Positions 7,586-17,700 of a stretch of DNA of 64,000 bases are shown here, one piece after another. The notes below the pieces were generated by a model. It saw only the letters and a list, made by a program, of their open reading frames with translations. It was not told the DNA's origin and did no database searches. How positions within the stretch are numbered: position 1 is the stretch's first letter; the number at the start of each line of letters is the position of its first letter. Source of the stretch: an uncultured Jannaschia sp. (GTDB lineage Bacteria > Pseudomonadota > Alphaproteobacteria > Rhodobacterales > Rhodobacteraceae). The DNA is taken from contig NZ_CANLTR010000013.1 in assembly GCF_947494055.1 (NCBI RefSeq), positions 1 through 64,000 of the forward strand. The letters run 5' to 3'. A program made the position numbers and the translations under genes.

Positions 7586-8425
7586 TCAGCCCAGTTCCAG
7601 CGTCGCCACGCCGAAGGTGCGCGCGAGGTCCTGCGCCGGCGCGGGACCGCGCCACATCCGGGCGGTCTCGAAGCTCGCGGTCCAGCCCCGGGCTGCGGCC
7701 ATCGCCGTCGCTGCCGCATTGGGTGCGGGCATGTCGACGCTGACTGACGCGTCATTCGCGACGTGAGCCAGACCGTCGAGCATCGCCTCGGCGCCCGCGC
7801 GGTCTTCGGCGAGGAACGGGCCGACCTTGTAGCCCGTGACGCAGGGACGCAGCACGCCGAGCGCGGCGATCCGGCCGTCGCGCACGAAGATGCGGGTGGT
7901 GCGGTCCGTATCCCCGCGAAGCCAGTCGCGCATGAAGGCGGTCCGGTCGTAGCCCGTCACCGACCGGTCGAGGTCGAGCGCGGCGTCCAGACGGTCCGGA
8001 GTCAGCGGCTCCGTCGCGTCGCCGCCCGCGGGGGTGAGGGAGCCGGTGAACCGATAATTCGGATGCGACACCACGAACCCGGCGCGGACGTAATTCGGCA
8101 GCTGCGCCGGCACGCCGTCGAGCCCGGTGCTGCGCGGCGCGAGACGCTCCATTCCCGTCCGCCAGAGCGCGTGGCCGATGCCTTGGCCGCGATGCTCGGG
8201 CCTGCAGATGTAGAGCCCGAGGAACGCGGTCGCGTCGCCGAAGCGGACGATGGACAGGCTCGCCGCCGGTTCGCCGCCGATGTCGGCCACTAGGAATCCC
8301 TCGGGGTCAGCAGTCAGGAAGGCGGCAGCATCCGCAAGCCCGGGGTTCCAGCCCTCGGCTTCGGCCCAGCTCAACGCGAGGTCGAGATCGGCGCGCGTCA
8401 TCGTCCGGATCGCCGGTTCCCTCAT
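7586..8425 (-). CDS. Two-domain GNAT acetyltransferase
   Basis: A 279-residue protein. Residues 1-135 form a GNAT domain with the acetyl-CoA loop CRPEHRGQGIGHALW. Residues after about 145 form a second, diverged GNAT-like half (RIFVRDGRIAALGVLRPCVTGYKVGPFLAED). The start at 8425 overlaps the racemase-like gene by four bases (ATGA), so the two are translationally coupled. Such enzymes acetylate amines. In an operon with an amine-type importer and a deacetylase-fold hydrolase it may modify the substrate or a toxic intermediate, but that is inference. Confidence 0.75.
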   Translation of the reverse strand: MREPAIRTMTRADLDLALSWAEAEGWNPGLADAAAFLTADPEGFLVADIGGEPAASLSIVRFGDATAFLGLYICRPEHRGQGIGHALWRTGMERLAPRSTGLDGVPAQLPNYVRAGFVVSHPNYRFTGSLTPAGGDATEPLTPDRLDAALDLDRSVTGYDRTAFMRDWLRGDTDRTTRIFVRDGRIAALGVLRPCVTGYKVGPFLAEDRAGAEAMLDGLAHVANDASVSVDMPAPNAAATAMAAARGWTASFETARMWRGPAPAQDLARTFGVATLELG

Positions 8426-9123
8426 CGCGCTTTCGCCCGTGGCGCCGCGTAGCTCCCGCGTTTCGACGTGCGCAGCCCCGCTCCGGCCAGCGCGGCAGCG
8501 AGCGACAGACCCGCGGAGATGCCCTCCACTACCGGGCAGTCGAACTCCTCCGACAGCGAGGCGGCCAGCGCGCTCATCCCCGCGCAGCCGAGCACGATGG
8601 CGTCGGCCCCGTCCTCGAGCGCAGCGCGCGTCTCGCGTCGGATCGCGGCCAGCGCCTCGGGCGTGCCCGCGTCGATGTCGAGGACCGGCACGCCCGCCGC
8701 GCGCAGTCCCGCGCAGCGCGACGCGAGACCGTAGCGGACGAGGTTGGCGCGCAAGACCGGCAGCGCCTCGGGAACGGACGTCACGATGGCGAACCGGTCG
8801 GCGATCAGCGTCGCGCAATGCATCGCCGCCTCGCCGATGCCGACCACCGGCGCGCGGGCGAGGCAGCGTGCGGCGTCGAGGCCCGTATCGTCGAAACAGG
8901 CAATGACGTGACCGTCCACGCCGTCCCGCTCCGCCTCCTCGATCCGTTGCAGCATCCAAGGCACCGCCAGCGCGCCATCGACCGGCCCCTCGATCGAGAG
9001 CGGCCCGCCGGCCGCGCCCGTGGTCCTGACCTCGACGCCGGGGGGCGCGGCCCCGGCGGCGGCAACCGCGATTCCCCGCGTCATGGCCTCGCTGGCATTC
9101 GGGTTGACCACGTGGATCCGCAT
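8422..9123 (-). CDS. Aspartate/hydantoin racemase family protein
   Basis: A 233-residue protein starting MRIHVVNPNASEAMT, the hallmark of the Asp/Glu/hydantoin racemase superfamily. Two catalytic cysteines are present in the expected contexts, ACFDDTGLDAA (about residue 79) and VLGCAGMSAL (about residue 180). It probably racemises a chiral carbon next to an acidic proton, as hydantoin racemases do. It overlaps the permease gene by one base (TGATG) and the acetyltransferase by four. With the allantoinase-like hydrolase it suggests a cyclic ureide or hydantoin-like substrate. Confidence 0.8.
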   Translation of the reverse strand: MRIHVVNPNASEAMTRGIAVAAAGAAPPGVEVRTTGAAGGPLSIEGPVDGALAVPWMLQRIEEAERDGVDGHVIACFDDTGLDAARCLARAPVVGIGEAAMHCATLIADRFAIVTSVPEALPVLRANLVRYGLASRCAGLRAAGVPVLDIDAGTPEALAAIRRETRAALEDGADAIVLGCAGMSALAASLSEEFDCPVVEGISAGLSLAAALAGAGLRTSKRGSYAAPRAKAR

Positions 9124-9998
9124 CAACCCCGCTTCCGGCGCGGCTGCATCAGGCTGATGAGGGTGAACGCGACGAGGAGGAGCAGGACCGACCCGCCGGT
9201 CGTCGCGGTGCCGAGCGCGTAGATCTCCGGGTCCGTCACCGTGGTCGTCTTGGCGGCGAGCTGCATCGGCAGGGTGTTCTGCGCGCCCATGACCTGGCTC
9301 GACCGCGCCAGCTCGTCCCAGCTCAGAGTGAAGCCGAAGACCGCGACGCCGATCAGGAAGGGCGCGATCATCGGCAGGGTCACGTGCCGGAAGGTCTGCC
9401 ACGGCGTCGCGCCGAGGTCGCGCGCCGCTTCCTCGTAGGCGGGGTCGAACCGGTTGAAGACAGCGAACATGATCAAGAGCCCGAACGGCAACGTCCAGGT
9501 CAGATGCGCGCCGAGGCCGGAGGTGAACGGCCCCAGCGCCGAGACGAACCCGGTCTGCACCCATTCGATCCCCGCCACCGCGCCCACCGCCTTGATCGCG
9601 TCGTCGAGCAGGCGGAACTCGAGGGCGATGCCGAGCGACACGACGATGGACGGCACGATCAGGCTGGCGATGGCGACGTAGAGGAGCACCGTCGCCCCCC
9701 GGAACCGCCGTCGGAAGGCGAGCCCCGCGAGGACCGAGATCGTGACCGTCAGTACCATCACCACCAGGGCCAGCGCGAAGGACCGGCGGAGCGCCGCGCC
9801 GATCTCGACCTGTCCACCGCCAGCCCAGAGCCGCTCGAACCAGTGCGTCGAGACCCCGACCATCGGAAAGACGAGGCCGCCTTCCGGCCCCTGGAACGAC
9901 AGGACGAGGATCGAGATCATCGGCCCGTAGAGAAACAGCAGGAACAGCACGAAGAGGAAGGCGAGGACGTAGAAGGATCGGGGGCGGCGCGCGGACAT
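9123..9998 (-). CDS. ABC importer permease, PotC-type
   Basis: A 291-residue inner-membrane permease with six predicted segments (the first at about 9-31). The ABC permease EAA loop is visible as AARDLGATPWQTFRHVTLPMIAPFL. It belongs with the polyamine/iron-type (PotBC) permeases and pairs with the PotB-type permease encoded four bases upstream. The residues that touch substrate lie in the binding protein, so specificity cannot be read from this subunit. Confidence 0.85.
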   Translation of the reverse strand: MSARRPRSFYVLAFLFVLFLLFLYGPMISILVLSFQGPEGGLVFPMVGVSTHWFERLWAGGGQVEIGAALRRSFALALVVMVLTVTISVLAGLAFRRRFRGATVLLYVAIASLIVPSIVVSLGIALEFRLLDDAIKAVGAVAGIEWVQTGFVSALGPFTSGLGAHLTWTLPFGLLIMFAVFNRFDPAYEEAARDLGATPWQTFRHVTLPMIAPFLIGVAVFGFTLSWDELARSSQVMGAQNTLPMQLAAKTTTVTDPEIYALGTATTGGSVLLLLVAFTLISLMQPRRKRG

Positions 9999-10002
9999 CG
10001 GG

Positions 10003-10950
10003 TCAGAGCTCCTTGCGGATGTCGACGAGCTTCAGGAGCGCCCAGACCCCGACCAGCACCGCCGCCAGCAGGATCACCGCGTTCGCCGCGGCGAGCGGGA
10101 ATTGCAGGAACTGCATCTGCGTCTGGATGACCTTGCCGACCGAGGCGATCTGCTGCCCCCCCATGATGCCGATGGTCAGGAAGTCGCCCATCACGACCGT
10201 GACCACGAAGATCGACCCGATCAGGATGCCCGGCCGCGCCAGCGGCAGGATCACGTGGAGGAGGGTCTGCGGACCGCCGGCCCCGGCATCGCGCGCCGCC
10301 TCGATCAGCGAGCGGTCGATGCGCATCAGCGAGTTGAAGATCGGCACCACCATGAAGAGCGTGTAGAGATGCGTCAGCGCCAGGATCACGGCGAAGTCGG
10401 AGTAGAGAAGCTCCTCCAGCGGCGTGTCGATCACGCCCATCCCCACCAGCGTCTGGTTGACCAGCCCGTTGCGCCCGAGGAGCGGAATCCAGGAAATCAT
10501 CCGGATCACGATCGAGGTCCAGAACGGGATCGTGCAGAGCAGGAAGCAGATCACCTGGATCTTCAAGGTATGGACGTGGAAGGCGAGGAAATACGCGACG
10601 GTGAAGCCGATCGTCAGCGTGGTCACCCAGACGATGAGGCAGAACTTCAGCGTTGACAGGTAGGTCAGGAACGTCGTGCAGAGGCGCGGCAGGTCGGCGA
10701 GGCAGCCGTAGAAGACGTCGCCGTAATTCTGCGCCGTGAAGGCCGGTTCGATGGAATACTGCGTGTATTGCCAGAAGCTGACCACGATGGTCGCCGCCAG
10801 CGGCAGGACGAAGAAGACGAGAAAGACGAGCGCCATCGGCGCCGCCTGCAGGTAGGGCGCGAGCGCGGTGCCGGCGCGGCCCGAGCCACGCCGGCCTGCG
10901 GAGGCCCGGACCGGCCGGACCCCCGCATTGGTATCCGTCGCGTCGGTCAC
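10003..10950 (-). CDS. ABC importer permease, PotB-type
   Basis: A 315-residue permease. A Gly/Arg/Ala-rich cytoplasmic N-terminus of about 35 residues precedes six membrane segments, with the EAA loop AARDAGAGGPQTLLHVILPLARPG. The GTG start at 10950 overlaps the stop of the binding-protein gene (GTGA). An unusual periplasmic loop with two cysteines (YGCLADLPRLCTTF) follows the first membrane segment. It forms the channel with the PotC-type partner. Confidence 0.85.
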   Translation of the reverse strand: MTDATDTNAGVRPVRASAGRRGSGRAGTALAPYLQAAPMALVFLVFFVLPLAATIVVSFWQYTQYSIEPAFTAQNYGDVFYGCLADLPRLCTTFLTYLSTLKFCLIVWVTTLTIGFTVAYFLAFHVHTLKIQVICFLLCTIPFWTSIVIRMISWIPLLGRNGLVNQTLVGMGVIDTPLEELLYSDFAVILALTHLYTLFMVVPIFNSLMRIDRSLIEAARDAGAGGPQTLLHVILPLARPGILIGSIFVVTVVMGDFLTIGIMGGQQIASVGKVIQTQMQFLQFPLAAANAVILLAAVLVGVWALLKLVDIRKEL

Positions 10951-12209
10951 GCCGCGATGAACTCGTTCCACTTGCGGACCATGTGCTGGTTCTCGTCCAT
11001 GACCGCGTTCCAGCAGGCGACGGCGCCCATGCGCTCCTCGTAGGAACCGCCGTCGCGGACCGCGCCCGCTTCTTCCAGAAGCCGGCCGTCGGGAGCGAGA
11101 ATGTCCTGCTCGGCCGCCGCGCCCTCGTACCAGTAGGCCCATTCGTAGGGTTCCATGAACTCCTTCGCGGTGCCGAGCACGGCAGGGTAGTAGCCCTGCT
11201 TCGACAGATGCGCCCCGGCCCAGCCGGACAGGAACCAGTTGATGAACTCGTAGGCCGCGTCCTCCTTGCGGCCCTCGATCGTGCGGGGCAGGCCGAAGCC
11301 CGATGCCCAGGCGCGGTAGCCCTCCTGCAGCGGCTGGTAGATGCAGGGCACGCCCTGCGTGCGCACGGCGGTGACGGCGGGGGACCACATCGACTGGATC
11401 ACCACCTCGCCCGACGCCATCAGGTTCACCGATTCCTGGAAGTTGGACCAGAAGGCGCGGAACTGGCCGGCGCGCTTGGCCTCGATCAGCGCGGCGATGG
11501 TGGCGTCGATCTCCTCGCGCGTCATGTTGCCCTTGTCGCCGTAGGTCAGATCGCCCCGCGCCTCGAGCGCCATCGCCGCGTCCATGATGCCGATGGAGGG
11601 GATATTAAGGATCGACGCGCGGCCGGCGAAGTCGGGGTCGAGCAGCGACGCCCAGGAGGTGATCTCCCTGTCGATCAGGTCGGGGCGGATGCCCAGCGTG
11701 TCCGCGTTGTAGGTCGTGGGGATCAGCGTGATCCATTCGGTCGGCTCGGAGGCGAAGGACGTGGCCTCCTGCCCCTCGAGGTAGAGGACCTCGTGCGGCG
11801 CGGTGCCGTCCCAGCCGACCTTCTCGCCGTCCACCGTGCCGTTCGCGATAACGCTCGCCAGGTCGCCGACACGGTCGATCCGGCTGGCGTCCATGCCCTT
11901 CATGTTGCCCGACGGCACGAGGTTCGGCAGCGAGAAGTATTCGGAATCCACGAGATCGAAGGAGTTCGGCTGCGTGATCACCCGGCGCGGCACCTCGTCG
12001 GTGTTGACCGCGATGTATTCGATGTCGATGCCCAGATCCTCGGACGCCTTCTCCGCGATGGCCGGCGACTGGTTCACCGCCGTGGACAGGTAGCGCAGCG
12101 TCACTCGCTCCTGAGCGTGGACGAAGGGCGCGGGAAACGCCGCCGTGCCGGCCAGCGCCGCGGCCCCGCGCAGGACGGAGCGGCGGCTCGTCTTGGTCCA
12201 GTCTGTCAT
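10947..12209 (-). CDS. Periplasmic binding protein of a polyamine-type ABC importer
   Basis: A 420-residue binding protein with a twin-arginine-like leader (SRRSVLRGAAALAGTAAFPAPFVHAQ). The mature part has the extracellular solute-binding family 1 layout (YNADTLGIRPDLI, SWASLLDPDFAGRASIL, GEVVIQSMWSPAV). It is longer than PotD (about 350) and has no clear polyamine signature that I can identify, so substrate is open. The start is put at the second ATG (12209), seven bases after GGAG; 12212 is possible. An AT-rich linker separates it from the ATPase gene. Confidence 0.85.
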   Translation of the reverse strand: MTDWTKTSRRSVLRGAAALAGTAAFPAPFVHAQERVTLRYLSTAVNQSPAIAEKASEDLGIDIEYIAVNTDEVPRRVITQPNSFDLVDSEYFSLPNLVPSGNMKGMDASRIDRVGDLASVIANGTVDGEKVGWDGTAPHEVLYLEGQEATSFASEPTEWITLIPTTYNADTLGIRPDLIDREITSWASLLDPDFAGRASILNIPSIGIMDAAMALEARGDLTYGDKGNMTREEIDATIAALIEAKRAGQFRAFWSNFQESVNLMASGEVVIQSMWSPAVTAVRTQGVPCIYQPLQEGYRAWASGFGLPRTIEGRKEDAAYEFINWFLSGWAGAHLSKQGYYPAVLGTAKEFMEPYEWAYWYEGAAAEQDILAPDGRLLEEAGAVRDGGSYEERMGAVACWNAVMDENQHMVRKWNEFIAA

Positions 12210-12225
12210 CATCGATCTCCTGTTG

Positions 12226-12246
12226 GCTTTTATATTATCTTTTGAC
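12226..12246 (-). promoter_or_regulatory. AT-rich linker, possible internal promoter or processing site
   Basis: Fifteen of the sixteen bases at 12228-12243 are A or T, in a region otherwise about two thirds GC. On the minus strand it reads AAAAGATAATATAAAA just before the ribosome site of the binding-protein gene. It could be a -10-like element or a single-stranded RNase site raising binding-protein levels over the ATPase. This is suggestive only. Confidence 0.3.
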
Positions 12247-12258
12247 GGTCGCGGGCGG

Positions 12259-13254
12259 TCAGGCGTCCCGCGACAATTCGTGGGCGGCCTCCGGTCGCCA
12301 GCCGATGGCCACATCCGCGCCCGGCGCGAGTGGGCTGTCGAAGAAGGCTCGCTCCCGCATCACCGCGTTCAGCGTCTCGCCCGCCTCGGTCTCGAGCCCG
12401 ACCCGCACGTCGGGGCCGCGATACTCGATCTCGCTGACGCGGGCGCGCCGCCGCGCCGCCGCCTCGCCCGGCGGCAGGATCGCGACGTCGTCCGCGCGCA
12501 GGGCGATCGTGCGCCCCCCGTCGTCGAGAATGTTGTGCCCGCCGATGAAGCGCGCGACGAAGGGCGTTCGCGGCGCGTTGTAGATCTCGCGCGGCGACGC
12601 GGCCTGGGCGATCCGGCCGTCGTTCATCACCACCACCAGATCGGCGAGCGCCATGGCTTCCTCCTGGCTGTGGGTGACGTGGATGAAGGTGAGCCCCATC
12701 TCCGCCTGGATACGGCGGAGCTCCGAGCGCATCCGCACGCGCAGGAACGGGTCGAGCGCCGAGAGCGGTTCGTCGAGGAGCAGCACCGACGGCTCGGTCA
12801 TCAATGCACGGGCGAGCGCCACGCGCTGCTGCTGCCCGCCGGAGAGCTGGGTCGGCTTGCGATCCGAGAACTCCGTCATCGACACGAGGTCGAGCATCCG
12901 CTCCGCGCGGTCCAGCCGCTCCGCGCGCGCCACACCCTTCATGCGGAGCGAGAACGCGACATTCTCGGCCACGCTCAGATGCGGGAAGAGCGCGTAGCTC
13001 TGGAACATCATCGCGGTCCCGCGCGCGGCCGGCGGATCGTCGTTGACGACCCGCGGCCCGATCATGATGTGGCCGTCCGTGACGTCCTCGTGCCCCGCGA
13101 TCATCCGCAGCGTGGAGGATTTGCCGCAGCCGGACGGGCCGAGCAGACAGCAATAGCTTCCCGCCTTGATCTTCAAGCTGATAGCGTCCACCGCCAGCGC
13201 GCCGTCATAGCGCTTCGTGACGGCGGCGAGCTCGACTGTCTGCGCGTCCGACAT
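12259..13254 (-). CDS. ABC importer ATPase, PotA-type
   Basis: A 331-residue ATPase. Walker A is GPSGCGKSST, the signature LSGGQQQR, Walker B VLLLDEP and the switch histidine lies in IHVTHSQEE. After about residue 235 comes a TOBE-type regulatory domain (IALRADDVAILPPGEA and following). It is the first gene of the leftward operon running to 6272 and energises the PotB/PotC-type permeases. Overall length and domain order are normal for the PotA/FbpC class. Confidence 0.88.
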   Translation of the reverse strand: MSDAQTVELAAVTKRYDGALAVDAISLKIKAGSYCCLLGPSGCGKSSTLRMIAGHEDVTDGHIMIGPRVVNDDPPAARGTAMMFQSYALFPHLSVAENVAFSLRMKGVARAERLDRAERMLDLVSMTEFSDRKPTQLSGGQQQRVALARALMTEPSVLLLDEPLSALDPFLRVRMRSELRRIQAEMGLTFIHVTHSQEEAMALADLVVVMNDGRIAQAASPREIYNAPRTPFVARFIGGHNILDDGGRTIALRADDVAILPPGEAAARRRARVSEIEYRGPDVRVGLETEAGETLNAVMRERAFFDSPLAPGADVAIGWRPEAAHELSRDA

Positions 13255-13622
13255 GCACGATTCCCCCGACCGGCGTCACCGAATGAGAAACGGACGGAAC
13301 GCTCAACCTCGGATGTCCAGGAACGGGTGGGCAATGCGGATGCCGGGCGACTTCGTCGCATTTTTTCGCATCGTTTGCGGCAGGTGCCCGCTCGGCGGGC
13401 AGAGAACGAACGCCACATCACCGCCGCCCTGCAGCAGCCTCGATCGGCGAGCCCCGCACCGCGTGTCAAAAGGCCGACCGCTGCGCCGAGCGATGACGGC
13501 GATTTGATCCGGCCGGCTCGGTCATTCTTCGATCGTCCTTGATTACCGACCCCGTGTCGGCATGTAAGCCGAAGCCCATAGATTCAGGCCGCGTGCGCAG
13601 GAACAACGACGAGAGCAGCGAC
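13255..13622. other. Divergent intergenic region
   Basis: These 368 bases separate the leftward ABC operon from the rightward RND efflux operon and must hold promoters for both. On the minus strand ATGCGA occurs twice five bases apart (GATGCGAAAAAATGCGAC, about 13355-13375), a possible regulator half-site pair. I see no gene, RNA or clear sigma-70 promoter. Confidence 0.4.
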
Positions 13623-14783
13623 ATGGACGAGACATCGAAGACAACCCCGGCGCGTCCCGAGACCCTGGCGTTCGAGACGGATCGGGGCGCGTCGCGCTCG
13701 AACTGGATCGCGGGGGGCGTCCTGGCGGTGGTTCTCGCGTGGATGGGCAGCGGCATCTTCCTGCCCTCCGACCCCCCGGCGGCGCCCGAGCGGGCGGCCG
13801 CGCGCGAACCGGCCTCCGTCGTCGCGCGGATGTCACAGGCCACGCCGGTGACGCTGACTTTCCAGGCCGAGGGGCAGGCGGAACCCGACCGCGACTCGGC
13901 GTTGCGCGCCGGGGCGACCGGGGACGTGGCCGAGGTTCTGGTCGAGAAGGGCGACCGGGTCGCGGCGCGGCAACCGATCGTGCGCCTGTCCGCCACCCGC
14001 GCCGAGGCCGACCTCGCCACCGCGCAGGAGCTTCTGGCACGCACCCGCCGCGACAGCGACAATGCCGAACGTCTGCTCGAACGCGGCGTCGGCACCGCCG
14101 ACCGCGTCGCCGAGGCGCGCACGGCGCTGGCCTCGGCGCAGGCGCAGGTCGCCGCCGCCGAGCAGGCGCTCGCGGATCTGACCGTGCTCGCGCCCTTCGA
14201 GGGCCGCGTCGAGGCGCTGTCGCTGTCGCGCGGCGAGTTCGTCTCCGCCGGCGAGGAGATCGGCCGCATCGTCGACAACCGCCCCCTGACCGTGGCGATC
14301 CAGGTGCCGCAGCAGGCACTGAACCGGCTCGAGGACGGCATGATCGCGCAGGTCACCTTCATCACCGGGGAGACTCGGGAGGGCCGCGTCAGCTTCGTGA
14401 GCACGTCCGCTGCGGCCGAGACGCGGACCTTCCTGGCGGAGATCGAGGTGTCCAACGCCGATGGCGCGATCCCGGCCGGCCTCTCGGCCGAGGTCGTGAT
14501 CCCCACCGGCGAGGCGATGGCGCATTTCGTGACCCCATCGGTCGTGTCGCTCAATCCCGAGGGCGATCTGGGCGTGAAGACGGTCGAGGACGGGCTCGTC
14601 CGGTTCTACCCCATCGAGATCGTCCGGGCCGAGCTCTCCGGCGTCTGGGCCACCGGCCTGCCGGAGCAGACCGAGATCATCACGATCGGCCAGGGCTTCG
14701 TGCAGGAGGGCGAGCGCGTGCGCGTCCAGGCCCCCGAGGCGGCGGAAACGGATGTCGCGACGACCGAGGAGGACGCGGGATGA
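13623..14783 (+). CDS. RND efflux periplasmic adaptor (HlyD/MFP family)
   Basis: A 386-residue membrane fusion protein with one N-terminal membrane anchor (about residues 25-46, WIAGGVLAVVLAWMGSGIF). A lipoyl-like half (AGATGDVAEVLVEKGDRVAARQPIVRL), an alpha-hairpin coiled coil (about 115-165) and the second lipoyl half (LTVLAPFEGRVEAL) follow, then beta-barrel domains. It links the inner-membrane RND pump encoded next to an outer-membrane channel, which is not in the window. The start at 13623 removes 28 unsupported N-terminal residues of the longer open frame. Its stop overlaps the pump start (ATGA). Confidence 0.85.
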   Translation: MDETSKTTPARPETLAFETDRGASRSNWIAGGVLAVVLAWMGSGIFLPSDPPAAPERAAAREPASVVARMSQATPVTLTFQAEGQAEPDRDSALRAGATGDVAEVLVEKGDRVAARQPIVRLSATRAEADLATAQELLARTRRDSDNAERLLERGVGTADRVAEARTALASAQAQVAAAEQALADLTVLAPFEGRVEALSLSRGEFVSAGEEIGRIVDNRPLTVAIQVPQQALNRLEDGMIAQVTFITGETREGRVSFVSTSAAAETRTFLAEIEVSNADGAIPAGLSAEVVIPTGEAMAHFVTPSVVSLNPEGDLGVKTVEDGLVRFYPIEIVRAELSGVWATGLPEQTEIITIGQGFVQEGERVRVQAPEAAETDVATTEEDAG

Positions 14784-17700
14784 ACGCGCTGATCGACGCC
14801 GCCTTCTCGCGCACCCGGGTCGTCCTCATCCTGCTGGGGATGATCCTCACCCTCGGTGCCATCGCCTATGTCGCGATCCCGAAGGAGGCGAACCCGGAGG
14901 TTCCGCTGCCGCTCGTCTACGTCTCGACCGGCATCGACGGCATCTCGCCCACGGATGCCGAGCGGCTGCTGCTCGAGCCGATGGAGGCCGAGTTCGGCGC
15001 CATCGAGGGGCTCGAGCAGATGTCGAGCGAGGCGGCGGAGGGCTTCGCGAGCGTGCAGCTCGAATTCACCGCCGGGGGCGACATCGACGAGGCGCTCGAC
15101 AAGGTGCGCGAGGCCGCCGACCGCGTCGAGGGCGAGCTGCCCGAGGACGCCTACGAGCTGACCGTGACCGAGATCAACACGGCGCTGTTCCCGATCGTCA
15201 CCGCGATCCTGTCCGGCCCCGTCCCGGAGCGGACGCTGAACCGCCTGGCCAAGGACGTGCAATCCGAGGTCGAGAAGCTGCCCGGCGTGCTCGAGGTCGA
15301 GATCGGCGGCGCGCGGGACGAGTTCCTTGAGGTGCTGATCGACCCGACGGTATTCCAGACCTACAACCTGAGCTTCGACGCGCTGATCAACACGCTCCAG
15401 CGCAACAACCGCCTGATCGCGGCCGGCGCCATCGAGACGGGCGACGGGCGCATCGCGCTGAAGGTGCCGGGCCTGATCGAGACGCTCGACGACGTCATGG
15501 AGATGCCCGTCAAGGTCGACGGCAACACGGTCGTGACCTTCGGCGACGTGGCCACCGTGCGCCGCGCCTTCGAGGACCCGACGAGCTTCGCGCGCATCGA
15601 CGGGCAGCCCGCCCTCGCGCTTGAGATCACCAAGCGCTCGGGCGCAAACATCATCGACACGGTGGCCGAGGCGCAGGCCGCGATCGAGGCGATGCGCGGC
15701 GACTGGCCGGCTTCGGTGAGCGTGACCTACCTGCAGGACCAGAGCGAGCAGGTCGAGACGCTGCTCTCGGACCTGGAGTCGAACGTGATCGCAGCGATCA
15801 TCCTGGTGATGATCGTGATCCTGTTCGCGCTCGGCCCGCGCTCGGCGATCCTCGTCGGCCTGTCGATCCCGTCGGCCTTCCTCGCGGGCGTCTCCGCGCT
15901 CTGGTTGCTGGGCTACACGATGAACATCGTCGTGCTGTTCTCGCTGATCCTCGTCGTGGGCATGCTCGTCGACGGCGCCATCGTGACCGTGGAGCTCGCC
16001 GACCGGCGCCTTCAGGAGGGCGACGATCCGCGAACGGCCTACGCTCACGCGGCCAAGCGCATGGCCTGGCCGATCATCGCGTCCACTGCGACGACGCTGA
16101 GCGTGTTCCTGCCGCTGCTGTTCTGGACCGGCCTGATCGGCGAGTTCATGAAGTTCCTGCCGATCACGGTGATCCTGACGCTCACCGCCTCGCTCTTCGT
16201 GGCGCTGATCTTCATTCCCGTGGTGGGCGGCCTGATCGGCCGGCGGCAGCCGCAGACGGGGCGGGCGAAGGCCACGCTCCGCGCAGCCGAGACCGGCGAT
16301 CCGCGCACGATCGGCGGGATCACGGGCGCCTATGTCCGCCTGCTGGAGCGGGCGATCCTTCGGCCCCTGACGACCTTCCTTCTGGCGCTGGCACTACTCT
16401 TCGGCGGGTTCGCCCTCTACGGCACCTTCGGCCACGGCGTTTCCTTCTTCCCCTCGGTCGAGCCGGAATTCATGCAGGTCGAGCTGCACGCCCGCGACAA
16501 CCTCTCGATCTACGAGCGCGACGCGCTGGTGCGCCGCGTCGAGGACCGTCTCCTCGACCAGGAGGGCGTGGCGAGCGTCTACGCCCGCTCCTCGATCGGC
16601 GCGGACCAGGGCGACGAGGAGGTGATCGGCACGATCCAGCTCGACCTCGTCGACTGGGACCTGCGTCCGACGGCGGACGAGATCGGCGAGGAGATCCGCG
16701 CCGAGATGGCCGACATCGCGGGCATCGACGTCCAGGTCCAGACCGAAAGCGGCGGGCCGTCGAGTGGCAAGCCCGTGAACCTCGAGGTCCGCGCGGACGA
16801 CCCCGTGACGCAGAACGCGGCCGTCGAGCGGATCGTGGCGCTGATGGACCGGGTGGGCGGCTTCACCGACGTCACCGACACGCGGCCCCTGCCCGGCGTC
16901 GAGGTGGCGATCACCGTGGACCGCGCCGAGGCCGCCCGGTTCGGCGCCGACGTGAGCCTGCTGGGCCAGGCGGTGCAGCTTCTCACGCAGGGCATCACCG
17001 TCACCGATTACCGCCCCTCGGACGCGGACGGAGAGCTCGACATCCGGGTGCGCTTCCCCAGCGAGGACCGCTCGCTCGCCGAGCTCAACAGCCTGCGCGT
17101 GCCGACTTCGGCCGGGCTCGTCCCGATCTCGAACTTCGTGACCTTCACGCCGGTCGAGCGGGTCGGCATCGTCCGCCGCATCGACGAGGAGCGCGTGACG
17201 ACGATCGAGGCCAACGTCGCACCGGGCCTGCTCGTCAACGACCAGATCGCGGCGCTGCAGACCGCTCTCGAGGGCGCGGACCTGCCCGAGGGGACGAGCT
17301 ACGTCTTCGCCGGCGAGGCCGAGGACCAGCAGGAATCGATGGTCTTCCTCGCCGGGGCCTTCGCCGCCGCGATCCTCCTGATGTTCCTGATCCTCGTGCT
17401 GCAGTTCAACAGCTTCTACCAGGCGATCGTGGTGATGAGCGCCATCGTCTTCTCGGTGGGCGGCGTGCTGCTGGGCCTCGTCGTCACCGGGCGCCCCTTC
17501 GGCGTGGTCATGGGGGGCGTCGGGATCATCGCGCTGGCCGGGATCGTCGTGAACAACAACATCGTCCTCATCGACACCTACAATGACCTGCGCCGGCTCG
17601 GCCTGTCGCCGCAGGAGGCCGCCCTGCGCACCGGGGCGCAACGCTTGCGGCCGGTCGGGCTGACCTCGCTGACCACGGCGCTCGGGCTGCTGCCGATGGT

